Program-made: the position numbers and the translations under genes | Notes under the pieces: generated by a model | The model's database searches: none | What the model saw: only the letters and a program-made list of their open reading frames with translations | Told to the model about the DNA's origin: nothing | In this document: positions 25,126 to 33,456 of the stretch, one piece after another | Layout of the letters: each line of letters starts with the position of its first letter | How positions within the stretch are numbered: position 1 is the stretch's first letter | Assembly: GCA_947457095.1 (NCBI GenBank) | Contig: CANGUK010000011.1 | Coordinates: 1-36,051 of the forward strand | From: Cyclobacteriaceae bacterium | GTDB lineage: Bacteria; Bacteroidota; Bacteroidia; Cytophagales; Cyclobacteriaceae | Direction of reading: 5' to 3' | DNA: 36,051 bases

Positions 25126-26316
25126 ATGGAGGAAAAGCGAAGCATTGTACACCTAGATCTGGACACCTTTTTTGTGTCTGTAGAGCGGCTTTTTGATGAC
25201 CGACTCAAAGGCAAGCCTATCCTCATTGGGGGTGCAAGCGACCGAGGCGTGGTCGCCTCCTGCAGCTACGAAGCACGAAAGTTTGGTGTCCATTCCGCCA
25301 TGCCCATGCGCACGGCTAGACAGCTCTGTCCCGAAGCGATTGTAGTGCGCGGAGATTTTGAAAAATACAGCCAAAAGTCCCAAGAAATTACCGAAATCAT
25401 CCGAGAGGGCGTTCCCCTATTCGAAAAAGCATCCATCGATGAATTCTACATCGACCTCACCGGCATGGACCGCTTCTTTGGCTGCTTCAAGCTGGCCCAT
25501 GAGCTCCGCCAACGCATCATCCAAGAAAGCGGGCTCAACATCTCCATGGGTCTTTCCCAAAACAAAACCGTCTCCAAAATTGCCACAGGCGAAGCCAAAC
25601 CCAACAATGAAAAACAAATTCCACTCGGAGAGGAGAAAACCTTCCTATCTCCCCTTTCCGTACGGAAAATTCCCATGATTGGTGAAAAAACGTCCCAAAC
25701 ACTCTACAACATGGGGGTAAAAAAAGTACAGACCCTACAGCAAATGCCTGCCCAACTCCTAGAAGCCACCTTTGGGAAAAATGGCAAGCTGATCTGGGAA
25801 AAAGCAAATGGCATCGACCTCAGCCCAGTGGTTCCCTACACCGAAGCCAAATCCATCTCCTGCGAAAACACCTTTGACGAAGACACCATCGACACCCGCC
25901 TACTCGAGGCAACGCTCATCGCCATGACCGAGCAGCTCAGCACCAAACTCAGAAAGAAAGGACAGCTCACCGCTTGCATCACTGTAAAAATCCGCTACTC
26001 CGACTTTGAAACCCACAGCATACAGCAGCGTATTCCCTATTCCGCCGCAGACCATAGCCTACTCCCCCTCGTCAAAGAACTCTTTCGCAAGCTCTACACC
26101 CGTCGTCTACTCATCCGACTGGTGGGCGTACGCTTCAGCCACCTGGTCTATGGCAATTACCAGATCCAGCTTTTTGAAGATAGCCAACAACAAATACAGC
26201 TCTACCAAGCCCTGGATAAGTTAAACGTCAAATATGGAGACAAAACAGTCTGCCGAGCGGTAGCCATGGGGGTAGGCAGCAGGCGGTTCAATCCCTTCAA
26301 TGGATTGGAAAATTGA
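25126..26316 (+). CDS. dinB: Y-family DNA polymerase (DNA polymerase IV)
   Basis: Translesion polymerase that copies damaged templates with low fidelity. The 396 residues include palm metal ligands Asp11 (HLDLDTFF) and Asp105/Glu106 (ASIDEFYID), steric-gate Phe16, and SCSYEARKFGVHSAMPMRTA in the finger region. Helix-hairpin-helix KIPMIGEKTSQTLYNMGV and the little-finger domain follow. A clamp-binding pentapeptide QIQLF lies at 346-350, placed internally rather than at the extreme C-terminus, as in UmuC. It is divergently arranged with an S24 repressor across a long repeat-rich spacer, so damage induction is likely. Codons in this gene look more C-rich than in the flanking genes (not measured). 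The start at 25126 follows a stretch without coding character and gives the normal N-terminus. Confidence 0.95.
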   Translation: MEEKRSIVHLDLDTFFVSVERLFDDRLKGKPILIGGASDRGVVASCSYEARKFGVHSAMPMRTARQLCPEAIVVRGDFEKYSQKSQEITEIIREGVPLFEKASIDEFYIDLTGMDRFFGCFKLAHELRQRIIQESGLNISMGLSQNKTVSKIATGEAKPNNEKQIPLGEEKTFLSPLSVRKIPMIGEKTSQTLYNMGVKKVQTLQQMPAQLLEATFGKNGKLIWEKANGIDLSPVVPYTEAKSISCENTFDEDTIDTRLLEATLIAMTEQLSTKLRKKGQLTACITVKIRYSDFETHSIQQRIPYSAADHSLLPLVKELFRKLYTRRLLIRLVGVRFSHLVYGNYQIQLFEDSQQQIQLYQALDKLNVKYGDKTVCRAVAMGVGSRRFNPFNGLEN

Positions 26317-26413
26317 AAATCAGATTTCCTTACATACACCTAGATGGGATACCAAATGCAGAATTTTCAAAAAACCTCCTTAATTTAACTTTCAATTCCA
26401 TTCCCTAGCCTCC

Positions 26414-26944
26414 ATGTCTGCCTACCTATTTACCACCCCGCGCCTAGGATTTCGCCGTTGGCAAGCAAGTGACTTGGATGCCTTTACCGCCATCAACACG
26501 GATGCAGAGGTGATGCGCTTTTTCCAACGGCCTCTCCCCAAAGAAGATACCCAAGCCATGATGGAAAGAATGGAGCGCCTGTTCGAGGACAAAGGCTTCT
26601 GCTATTTTGCAGTGGATGTCTTGGAAAACCAAGCGCTTTTGGGCACCATCGGACTGGGATGGAAAACCTTTGAAGCAGACTTTACGCCTACCGTGGATAT
26701 CGGCTACCGCATCGGCAAAGCTTGGTGGAACCAAGGTTTTAGTACAGAAGGAGCCGCCGCCTGCTTGGACTATGCCCGGCAACTCCAAATCCCTAAATTG
26801 GTGGCCATGGCCTCCATCGGAAACCTGGCTTCAATCCAAGTCATGAAAAAAATAGGGATGGAATACTGGAAAGAATTTGACCATCCCGAACTTCAAGATT
26901 CCCCGAGTATTCAACACTGTAGCTTGTACCAGATCTCCCTCTAA
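26414..26944 (+). CDS. GNAT family N-acetyltransferase (RimJ/RimL-like)
   Basis: A 176-residue acetyltransferase of the PF13302 type. It begins with the typical TPRLGFRRWQASDLDAFTAI and has IGYRIGKAWWNQGFSTEGAA, where NQGFSTE replaces the usual NQGYATE acetyl-CoA loop, followed by MASIGNLASIQVMKKIGME. Members acetylate ribosomal protein N-termini or small molecules; the acceptor here is unknown. It lies 97 bp after dinB and 32 bp before the pentapeptide-repeat gene. Confidence 0.9.
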   Translation: MSAYLFTTPRLGFRRWQASDLDAFTAINTDAEVMRFFQRPLPKEDTQAMMERMERLFEDKGFCYFAVDVLENQALLGTIGLGWKTFEADFTPTVDIGYRIGKAWWNQGFSTEGAAACLDYARQLQIPKLVAMASIGNLASIQVMKKIGMEYWKEFDHPELQDSPSIQHCSLYQISL

Positions 26945-26976
26945 ATCCTACCACAAACCCGAAATCAGCTCAATAG

Positions 26977-27537
26977 ATGTCCTATTTTAGCGAACAGCAT
27001 TTTCAAAACCTCAACTCCTACGATGTCCTTGCAGGAGAATACGATGCCTGCACCTTTTCAAACTGCAACTTTGCTACCGCCTCCTTCCAACAGGCGAGTT
27101 TTGAAAATTGCCTCTTTGAAGACTGCGACCTGAGCAACATCAAGGTGGTCAAGGTGAATTTTCAGAATGTTCGATTCCTGCGCTGCAAAATGCTAGGAAT
27201 CGCCTTCGCTACCGCAAATCCCTTCCTACTGGAACTTCACCTGGAAAACTGCGTCCTCGACTACTGTAATTTTTACAATCTCCCCCTCAAAAAATCGAAA
27301 TTTTTGCAGTCCCGACTGCGTGAGGTAGACTTTTCCCAAGCCAACCTGACTGAAGCAAGTTTTCAGGGATCTGACCTCCTCGGCGCAGTCTTCGATCAAA
27401 CCAACCTGGAAAAAGCCGACTTTCGAGAAGCCCTCCACTATCGAATTGCTCCCGAACTCAATGCCCTCAAAGGGGCACGATTTGATCTCGCTGGGTTACC
27501 AGGACTCCTCGAATCCTATGGAATCAAGGTAGATTGA
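26977..27537 (+). CDS. pentapeptide-repeat protein
   Basis: A 186-residue right-handed quadrilateral beta-helix protein made of A(D/N)LxX-type pentapeptides: CTFSNCNFATASFQQASFEN, DFSQANLTEASFQGSDLLGA and VFDQTNLEKADF. A break near residues 75-90 divides two blocks, and the C-terminal LPGLLESYGIKVD resembles the C-terminal helix of Qnr/McbG-like proteins. Those bind and protect DNA gyrase, but most relatives have no known role, so gyrase protection is only a hypothesis here. Its location downstream of dinB and a GNAT gene on the same strand would fit a stress cluster. It converges with the M28 peptidase gene, 12 bp away. Confidence 0.88.
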   Translation: MSYFSEQHFQNLNSYDVLAGEYDACTFSNCNFATASFQQASFENCLFEDCDLSNIKVVKVNFQNVRFLRCKMLGIAFATANPFLLELHLENCVLDYCNFYNLPLKKSKFLQSRLREVDFSQANLTEASFQGSDLLGAVFDQTNLEKADFREALHYRIAPELNALKGARFDLAGLPGLLESYGIKVD

Positions 27538-27549
27538 AGGTAAATCGCC

Positions 27550-29184
27550 TTATTTTTTAAAGTAGCTGTCTCGGATAGCCTTGAATTCGGAACCTTCCTT
27601 CCATCCCGGCCAGCGGGTAGAATTGGCAAGATTGCGGCCTACTTGATACAGCAACTGTACATCGTCCACTGCACCATCCAGATTCCATCGCTTTGGATCG
27701 TAGGCATCCGCTGGTTTGTGGTAGTACTGGGCCACATAGTCATCCTGAAGCTGCTTTCCATACTCCTTCCCCTTCTCCACATGGTCGATTCCAGTTCCAA
27801 TATACAGGGCTGGAATTCCTATTTTGGCAAAATTGAAATGGTCAGATCGAAAATAGTAGCCCACTAAAGGATTGGGTTCAGGGGCAGCATACCGACCCAA
27901 TTTTTTGAGTTCCTCATCCAATAAATCCTCCATTTCGGATTGACCTACTCCAATGACAGAAACATCTTTCATCTTTCCATAAGGATTGACCCCGTCCATG
28001 TTGATGTTGGCTACCGTCTTTTCCTTGGGATAGATCGGCTGCTTTGCATAATACGCCGAACCCCACAAACCTTGTTCCTCTGCCGTAACCGCTAAAAACA
28101 CCACCGTTCGGTCGGGTTGCTCGTCTGTCTTGAACGCTTTTGCCAAAGCCAACAGGGCAGCAGTCCCAGAGGCATTATCTAATGCCCCATTGTAAATCGT
28201 ATCTCCCGTTTCATCTGGCTTCCCTATACCTATATGATCCCAGTGAGCGGTGTAAATAATCACTTCTTCGGGTGCAGTTTTCCCAGTGATTTTGGCTACT
28301 ACGTTTTTGGAGACATTGTAGGTAGGTTTCACAGTAAGGCTGGTACTGAGACTCATCCCGGTTGAAAACCCTTGAAAATCGGGCTTTCTAGCATTTTGCA
28401 ATAACTCAGACTCATTCTTCCCCATCTTTTCAAACAGTTGCTTCGCAAAAGGCAAGGTAATCCATCCTTCAAATCCCAGTTTATACTTGTCTTGCCCTCG
28501 GTCGTCGAGGTAGAGTTTGGACGCCTTCCAACTGTTCTGTATGTTATTGAATCCATAGCCAGCTGGAATCGTATTGTGCACAATCAAGCAACCCAATGCG
28601 CCTTGGCGTACCGCCTCCTCGTATTTGTAAGTCCATCGACCGTAATAAGTCATCGTGTTTCCTTTAAAGAATGTGGAGTCTTCTGAGCCAAATCCTGGAT
28701 CATTAATAAGTACCACTACGATTTTGCCTTTTACATCCAAATTTTTGTAATCGTCCCAACCATATTCGGGTGCCACAATTCCAAATCCAGCAAAAACTAC
28801 TTCCGCATCTTGAATACGAACTAGGGAATCCGGACGCTGAGTCCAAATCACAAAATCTTTCAACCCTTCCCCAACTACAGAACCTTGTGGACCCTTAAAC
28901 TCTAGGGATTGTTCGGGATACGTGATGATGGATACCATGGGTACCTCTTGAAAATAAGAATCTCCGTTGCCCGGCTCAAGCCCCATTTCCTTGAATTTAC
29001 CTTCCAAGAAGGAGGTGGTGAGCTGCTCTCCTTCAGTAAATGGCATGCGCCCCATAAATTCATCTGAAGAAAGGGTAATCAAATTGGGCTCTAAATCTGC
29101 TACCTGGAATTGATAGATTTTAGATTTATCGCCACAGCCGATCAAAAGGCCAGCAAGTAGTGAAAGTAGAAAGAGATTTTTCAT
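27550..29184 (-). CDS. M28 family zinc peptidase, lipoprotein
   Basis: A 544-residue exported aminopeptidase or carboxypeptidase. The start at 29184 (MKNLFLLSLLAGLLIGC) is preferred to the in-frame ATG at 29196 and gives a lipobox with Cys17. A PA-domain insert (VVFAGFGIVAPEYGWDDY to GCLIVHNTIPAGYG, about 130-230) precedes the catalytic domain. All five zinc ligands and the general base are visible, numbered from 29184: His314 (TAHWDHIG), Asp336 (GALDNASG), Glu369 base and Glu370 (AEEQG), Asp397 (NINMDGV) and His449 (FRSDHFNFAKIGIPA). It should degrade peptides in the periplasm or at the outer membrane. Monocistronic by layout. Confidence 0.93.
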   Translation of the reverse strand: MKNLFLLSLLAGLLIGCGDKSKIYQFQVADLEPNLITLSSDEFMGRMPFTEGEQLTTSFLEGKFKEMGLEPGNGDSYFQEVPMVSIITYPEQSLEFKGPQGSVVGEGLKDFVIWTQRPDSLVRIQDAEVVFAGFGIVAPEYGWDDYKNLDVKGKIVVVLINDPGFGSEDSTFFKGNTMTYYGRWTYKYEEAVRQGALGCLIVHNTIPAGYGFNNIQNSWKASKLYLDDRGQDKYKLGFEGWITLPFAKQLFEKMGKNESELLQNARKPDFQGFSTGMSLSTSLTVKPTYNVSKNVVAKITGKTAPEEVIIYTAHWDHIGIGKPDETGDTIYNGALDNASGTAALLALAKAFKTDEQPDRTVVFLAVTAEEQGLWGSAYYAKQPIYPKEKTVANINMDGVNPYGKMKDVSVIGVGQSEMEDLLDEELKKLGRYAAPEPNPLVGYYFRSDHFNFAKIGIPALYIGTGIDHVEKGKEYGKQLQDDYVAQYYHKPADAYDPKRWNLDGAVDDVQLLYQVGRNLANSTRWPGWKEGSEFKAIRDSYFKK

Positions 29185-29277
29185 AGTTAAAATCAAGAAT
29201 TAGCATGAAACCAAGTCCTAAGGTAAAACATTTACCGCTTGATTTTCGGTTCACTAGATCCAATTTGTATCGGTCCT

Positions 29278-29308
29278 ATTGCATTGCCTGAATTTTGGCG
29301 TACCTTTG
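29278..29308 (+). promoter_or_regulatory. consensus Bacteroidetes promoter of the SRP RNA gene
   Basis: ATTG at 29278-29281 (-33 TTG) and TACCTTTG at 29301-29308 (-7 TAnnTTTG) are separated by exactly 19 bp, the consensus for the Bacteroidetes primary sigma factor. The predicted transcription start, around 29312-29315, coincides with the 5' end of the SRP RNA fold. It is the best promoter in the window. Confidence 0.88.
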
Positions 29309-29311
29309 TGG

Positions 29312-29400
29312 CCGGCGGCACGACCAGCTCCTGCTGAATCCCCCAGGTCCGGAAGGAAGCAAGGGTAGGCGGTTGTAGCGGTGCGATGCCGCCTCTTTTT
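29312..29400 (+). ncRNA. ffs: signal recognition particle RNA (4.5S-type, small bacterial form)
   Basis: The apical domain that binds Ffh is unmistakable: GAATCCCCCAGGTCCGGAAG followed by GAAGCAAGGGTAGG, containing the GGAA tetraloop and the A-rich internal loop. The molecule is closed by GGCGGCA (29314-29320) pairing with TGCCGCC (29387-29393) and ends in a run of nine T. It acts with Ffh and FtsY in co-translational membrane targeting. Exact ends are estimated from the pairing and from the promoter. The following TTTTTTTTT doubles as its terminator. Confidence 0.95.
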
Positions 29401-29455
29401 TTTCAGGTGGTTCAAATTCCACCCCCCATCCGCTACCTTATCCTAATTTATCTTC

Positions 29456-29463
29456 TAACTTTG
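29456..29463 (+). promoter_or_regulatory. candidate -7 box for the aldolase operon
   Basis: TAACTTTG matches TAnnTTTG exactly, after the SRP RNA terminator and 63 bp before the aldolase ATG. The -33 position lacks a clear TTG. Confidence 0.45.
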
Positions 29464-29526
29464 TCTATTGACCTTTGGCCATACCGTGCTGAGGCAAACT
29501 GCTTTTTATAACCAAAACCCATTGAT

Positions 29527-30186
29527 ATGAAATTCTTTATCGATACCGCCAATCTAGATGAAATCCGAGAAGCGCATGACCTAGGTGTATTGGATGGCGT
29601 GACCACCAATCCCTCCCTTATGGCCAAAGAAGGAATCACCGGAGAGTCAAATATCAAAGCACATTACAAAGCCATTTGTGCCATTGTAGAAGACAAGGTA
29701 AGTGCCGAAGTGATTGCTACGGATTACGAAGGAATGGTACGCGAAGGGAAAGAACTCGCCAAGCTAGATGACAAAATCGTGGTGAAGATTCCCATGATCC
29801 GAGATGGAGTAAAAGCCATCCGTTATTTCCACAGTGAAGGAATTCGTACCAACTGTACGCTGATCTTCTCTTCAGGACAGGCTTTATTGGCTGCCAAAGC
29901 CGGCGCTTCGTACGTTTCTCCCTTTATCGGTCGCCTGGATGATATTGCATTTGATGGACTAGACTTGATTGGTCAAATCGTCCACATCTACCAAAACTAT
30001 GGCTACGAGACTGAGGTGCTCGCAGCATCTGTTCGCCATACGATGCACCTAATCAAATGTGCTGAACTTGGTGCAGATGTAGTGACTTGCCCGCTCAAAG
30101 TAATTACAGGCTTATTGAAGCATCCACTTACGGATTCAGGCTTGGCTCAATTCCTAGCCGATCACGCCAAAGCAGCGGGAAAATAA
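29527..30186 (+). CDS. transaldolase / fructose-6-phosphate aldolase family protein
   Basis: A 219-residue Schiff-base aldolase of the short transaldolase (MipB/TalC/FSA) subfamily. The N-terminus MKFFIDTANLDEIREA and GVTTNPSLMAKEG are diagnostic. The catalytic lysine is in IVVKIPM, and NCTLIFSSGQALLAAKAGASYVSPFIGRLDD follows. It either transfers dihydroxyacetone in the pentose phosphate pathway or cleaves fructose 6-phosphate. In this subfamily the Tyr/Phe at one site separates the two activities, and that cannot be settled by eye. First gene of a likely operon with a 67-residue protein and an FtsE-like ATPase. Confidence 0.93.
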   Translation: MKFFIDTANLDEIREAHDLGVLDGVTTNPSLMAKEGITGESNIKAHYKAICAIVEDKVSAEVIATDYEGMVREGKELAKLDDKIVVKIPMIRDGVKAIRYFHSEGIRTNCTLIFSSGQALLAAKAGASYVSPFIGRLDDIAFDGLDLIGQIVHIYQNYGYETEVLAASVRHTMHLIKCAELGADVVTCPLKVITGLLKHPLTDSGLAQFLADHAKAAGK

Positions 30187-30228
30187 TCCTGTCAAATAAA
30201 CCAGTTTTCACCACTACCAACAGGGGAC

Positions 30229-30432
30229 ATGTACATCATCAAGGTTAAAGGAAAAGCAAAAATTCCCGACTACATCCAAGTTCGGGATGAGAATTTTGTG
30301 CTTGTAGCCTACTTCAGAGCAGACCGCCCCATGAAAAGTGTGGAGAAATTTGGTTTGGAAGGCAAGGAAGAACAACTCGAAGAATTAATAAAATCCCTCC
30401 CGTTTGGGAAACTTCAAAAACTAGAACTCTAA
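30229..30432 (+). CDS. small conserved-looking protein of unknown function
   Basis: A 67-residue soluble protein (MYIIKVKGKAKIPDYIQVRD ... SLPFGKLQKLEL). It is predicted to have a beta-rich first half, with alternation of hydrophobic residues in IQVRDENFVLVAYF, and a helical, charged C-terminus. Not recognised. It sits 42 bp after the aldolase gene and 4 bp before the ATPase gene, so it is translated from the same mRNA. The spacing and sensible codon pattern support a real gene. Confidence 0.7.
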   Translation: MYIIKVKGKAKIPDYIQVRDENFVLVAYFRADRPMKSVEKFGLEGKEEQLEELIKSLPFGKLQKLEL

Positions 30433-30436
30433 ATCC

Positions 30437-31147
30437 ATGGATTTCAGTACGCTCCCTGTGTTGTCCATGACACAGGCCACCATCTTCCAGGGAGAAAATC
30501 CCGTCCTCAGTGAGGTCAATTTTTCTGTGGAGCAACATGAATTTGTATTTCTAATCGGTAGAACAGGAAGTGGAAAAAGCTCCTTGCTAAAAACACTCTA
30601 CGCTGACCTTCCGCTGCAATCAGGCCTAGCAGAGGTGGTAGGTTACTCTCTTTCTCAAATCAAAAACAAAGAGGTTCCATTTCTACGAAGAAAAATCGGG
30701 ATCATCTTCCAGGATTTTCAACTTTTTACCGACCGATCCGTTCATGATAATCTTGAATTTGTTCTGAAAGCAACAGGTTGGACGGATCCCCTATTGATCA
30801 AGGAACGAATTGGGGATGTGCTACTCCAAGTAGGTCTGTTGGAGGCCCTCAACAAAATGCCGCATCAGCTTTCTGGTGGCGAGCAACAACGGGTGGTCAT
30901 TGCTCGATCTTTGCTCAACAATCCTTCCATTCTGCTCGCAGATGAGCCTACAGGAAACCTAGATCCAGATGTTGCCGATGGAATTTTCAAACTTTTTCAA
31001 GACATCAACAAAAAGGGAACTGCCATCCTGATGGCTACGCATAACCACGACCTACTTCGCAAGTATCCCTATCGCGTGTTGAAATGTGAAAAAGGAAAGC
31101 TTCTCGATAGCACGGTGGATGAGGTATCATTTGGCTCAGCGCAGTAG
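30437..31147 (+). CDS. FtsE-like ABC transporter ATP-binding protein
   Basis: A 236-residue ABC ATPase with every motif: Walker [10 protein letters not shown] (41-49), Q-loop FQDFQLF, signature LSGGEQQR, Walker [10 protein letters not shown] with D-loop GNLDPD, and H-loop [22 protein letters not shown] and the short length are typical of FtsE, the cell-division ATPase that works with FtsX to activate peptidoglycan hydrolases. No FtsX-like permease gene is next to it in this window, as is common in Bacteroidetes, so the FtsE assignment rests on sequence alone; a LolD/MacB-type ATPase is the alternative. Confidence 0.85.
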   Translation: MDFSTLPVLSMTQATIFQGENPVLSEVNFSVEQHEFVFLIGRTGSGKSSLLKTLYADLPLQSGLAEVVGYSLSQIKNKEVPFLRRKIGIIFQDFQLFTDRSVHDNLEFVLKATGWTDPLLIKERIGDVLLQVGLLEALNKMPHQLSGGEQQRVVIARSLLNNPSILLADEPTGNLDPDVADGIFKLFQDINKKGTAILMATHNHDLLRKYPYRVLKCEKGKLLDSTVDEVSFGSAQ

Positions 31148-31216
31148 GCGCAGTCGCAGCTGACATTAAACTTTGAAAACAACTTTTCGTTTAGTAATTG
31201 TTTAACAAGTAGCTCT

Positions 31217-32614
31217 ATGAAAACCCCTGCAATAAAAATCGCTTTCTTGTTCTGCTTCCTCCTTACCGCACTTGTGAGTTGTAAAGAGGAGGAAGAAACC
31301 TTGCCAGAGGTAAAGGAAGAACCCAATCCAACCATTGCAATCAACAATTGGATCTTGAAGGTAATGAAAGAGGTATACCTCTGGCTCCCAGAAATGCGTA
31401 GCCCCACTTCAAACACAGCAGATCCCTCTGCCTATTTTGAAGCCCTTCTCAATCGGCCTACAGATCGATTTTCAGTTATTTATCCGGATTACAAAGCCCT
31501 AATTAATTCATTGAGTGGGATTAACTTGGAAGCAGGCTATGAGTTTACACTCTACAGAGAAAGCCCCACATCCAACAATGTAGTCGCTGAAATCACCTAT
31601 GTGAAAAAAAATAGCCCTGCCGCAACCAGTGGAATGCAGCGCGGGGACTACATCACCCGAATCAACGGAATTCAACTGACTTTAGACAACTACAAAGTTC
31701 AACTTGGACTTATTGACAAACCGCATACCTTGATCACCCTTCGTGTCAATAGTACAAGTGGAGCACTAGAACCAAGGCCCGAAATCTCTTTGGTACCTGT
31801 GCAACTTGCAGAAAATCCCAATTTCCTAGATTCCATTTATACAATCAACGGAGAAAAAATCGGCTATGTCGTCTATCATTTCTTTGCTCCAGGGCCATGA
31901 AGCTCCAGTACCACCTACTACCAGGAAATGGATGCCATTTTCGGAGAACTTAAATCCAAGGGAGTTCAGCATTTGATTCTTGATTTTCGCTACAATGGAG
32001 GAGGCTATGTCTCTTCAGCAGTCAATTTGGCTAGCCTCATCGGGCCGGGAGTTAGTACCACTGATATCTTTTCCAAAACCAAATACAACAGCTATTTGAT
32101 GCAGTTTGACAACCTTAAAAATGTCCAAACTCCCTTCAAAGCAAAGACTGAAAATTTGGGTAAAACCTTGAAGAATAATCGCGTCTACGTACTGACCTCT
32201 ACACGAACAGCCTCAGCTTCCGAATTGATTATCAATGGATTGAAGCCCTACATGGACGTTTTTTTAATTGGCGACAAGACTACCGGAAAAAATGTGGGCT
32301 CTGTACCTTTTGAAGATGAGGCTAATCCCAAAAACCCGTATGGAATTCTACCGATCATCTCTAGAAGTTTCAACAGCCTTGACCAATCTGAATACACCAA
32401 TGGATTTCTTCCAAATATAGAAGCAAAGGAGAGTTCTGAACGACTCAAGCCACTTGGCGATGTAAAGGAATTGTTGTTACGAAAGGCAATCGAACAGATT
32501 ACGGGGATTCCTTCTAGTGTGAGAATTCAGCAACTGAATCGCCAAGAATTGGGGAGCTCCCAGGATGCCAAATCGAGATCAGGTCTACTAATTGAATCGC
32601 TCTCAGAAAATTAA
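31217..32614 (+). pseudogene. S41 (C-terminal processing) protease lipoprotein, interrupted by an in-frame TGA
   Basis: One reading frame encodes an S41 protease but is broken by a single TGA at 31898-31900 (codon 228). Before it lie a lipoprotein signal (LTALVSC, Cys22), an N-terminal helical region and a PDZ domain (KKNSPAATSGMQRGDYITRI, about 130-170), ending YHFFAPGP. After it, still in the same frame, come SSSTTYYQEMDAIFG, the DFRYNGGGYVSSA block and the catalytic pair: Ser in RTASASE (codon 333) and Lys in KTTGKNVG (codon 358), 25 residues apart as in Tsp/CtpA. One base change, GGA to TGA, would explain it. An internal ATG at 31928 could start the second part, but it would lack signal and PDZ. 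TGA is an ordinary stop in neighbouring genes. Sequencing error or recent inactivation are both possible. Confidence 0.85.
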
Positions 32615-32678
32615 ATCATTCCTTCGAATGAGGGTTAGTTGACTCTTTTCAAACGTATAAGAATCAACCTTTACAAAT

Positions 32679-32718
32679 AAAAAATGCCGACACATCTTTC
32701 GAAGTGTCGGCATTTTTT
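32679..32718. terminator. bidirectional intrinsic terminator between the S41 and TPR genes
   Basis: AAAAAATGCCGACAC, a ten-base loop, then GTGTCGGCATTTTTT: a perfect 15-bp stem whose outer bases give a T-run in both directions. It serves the + strand S41 gene and the - strand TPR operon, which converge here. Confidence 0.93.
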
Positions 32719-32731
32719 ATTTGGAGGAATG

Positions 32732-33442
32732 TTAGTTGGCCTTCCCTATATTTTCTTTTGCTTGTTTGAAGTCTGGTGCTAGGGCAAGTGACTCCGTAAA
32801 TGCGGCTTTGGCTTCTGATTTTGAATTTTGGTCCAAGAAAACCAATCCTTTCAAGTTCAATGCTGCAGCCTTAATGTCTACCTGTTGCGTTTCAGTATCT
32901 GAGATTGCAAATCCGATTTTTTCATCTGCCTTTGCTACTTTCATGAGCATAGTCAAGGAATTCATCGCCTCTGCATAGCGCTTCATGGAGTACTGCAAGT
33001 AAGCTGACTTGTACAAACTATAATTATCTCCAGTCAATAAGTGTAAGCTTTCATAGTAAGGCAAGGCACGATCAAAGGCCCCCAATTGTTCCAAAGCATA
33101 GGAAGCAATTTCCAAGGCTCCGACATTTTTATCGTTGACTTTCAAAATATCCATCGCCACCAATGCTGAAGACGTGTATTGACCGGACTCAAAGTACAAG
33201 CTACCCAAGGCTTCCATGAAGCGAAGGTCCTCTGGATTTCGAACAATCAAGTTGTAGAGTTTTTCCTTTGCTACCTCCAAATCGTTGTAGCGAAGTGCTG
33301 CCTGGTAGGCCATCTGGTCCACCATATTTAATGCACTTTTTACTTTAGGGTCAAACTTTGGAATGGAATCAGTGGCTGTTTGTGCCAGACTGGCACCCAT
33401 GCTCAGAATAAATAAGGAAACGAAAGCGGCAATTTTCAACAT
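32732..33442 (-). CDS. exported TPR-repeat protein
   Basis: A 236-residue protein with an N-terminal signal peptide (MLKIAAFVSLFILSMGASLAQ) and about four TPR-like units: MEALGSLYFESGQYTSSAL, EIASYALEQLGAFDRALPYY, YKSAYLQYSMKRYAEAMN and NLKGLVFLDQNSKSEAKAAF. It is probably a periplasmic scaffold. It is the last gene of a three-gene minus-strand operon, 14 bp after the CCA-adding-type enzyme gene, and ends just before a strong bidirectional terminator. Confidence 0.85.
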   Translation of the reverse strand: MLKIAAFVSLFILSMGASLAQTATDSIPKFDPKVKSALNMVDQMAYQAALRYNDLEVAKEKLYNLIVRNPEDLRFMEALGSLYFESGQYTSSALVAMDILKVNDKNVGALEIASYALEQLGAFDRALPYYESLHLLTGDNYSLYKSAYLQYSMKRYAEAMNSLTMLMKVAKADEKIGFAISDTETQQVDIKAAALNLKGLVFLDQNSKSEAKAAFTESLALAPDFKQAKENIGKAN

Positions 33443-33456
33443 AAGTAAACGAATGG

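Noticed and set aside
25358-25807. Several overlapping ORFs on both strands within dinB
   Set aside because: They coincide with the conserved polymerase domains and are shadows of its C-rich codons.
27534-27560. Possible terminator between the pentapeptide-repeat and M28 genes
   Set aside because: AAGG...CCTT forms only a 4-bp stem before a T-run; too weak to claim.
31898-31900. Reassignment of TGA as a sense codon in this organism
   Set aside because: TGA is used as a normal stop by neighbouring genes (for example at 4563-4565 and at the end of the pentapeptide-repeat gene), so a mutation or error is more likely.
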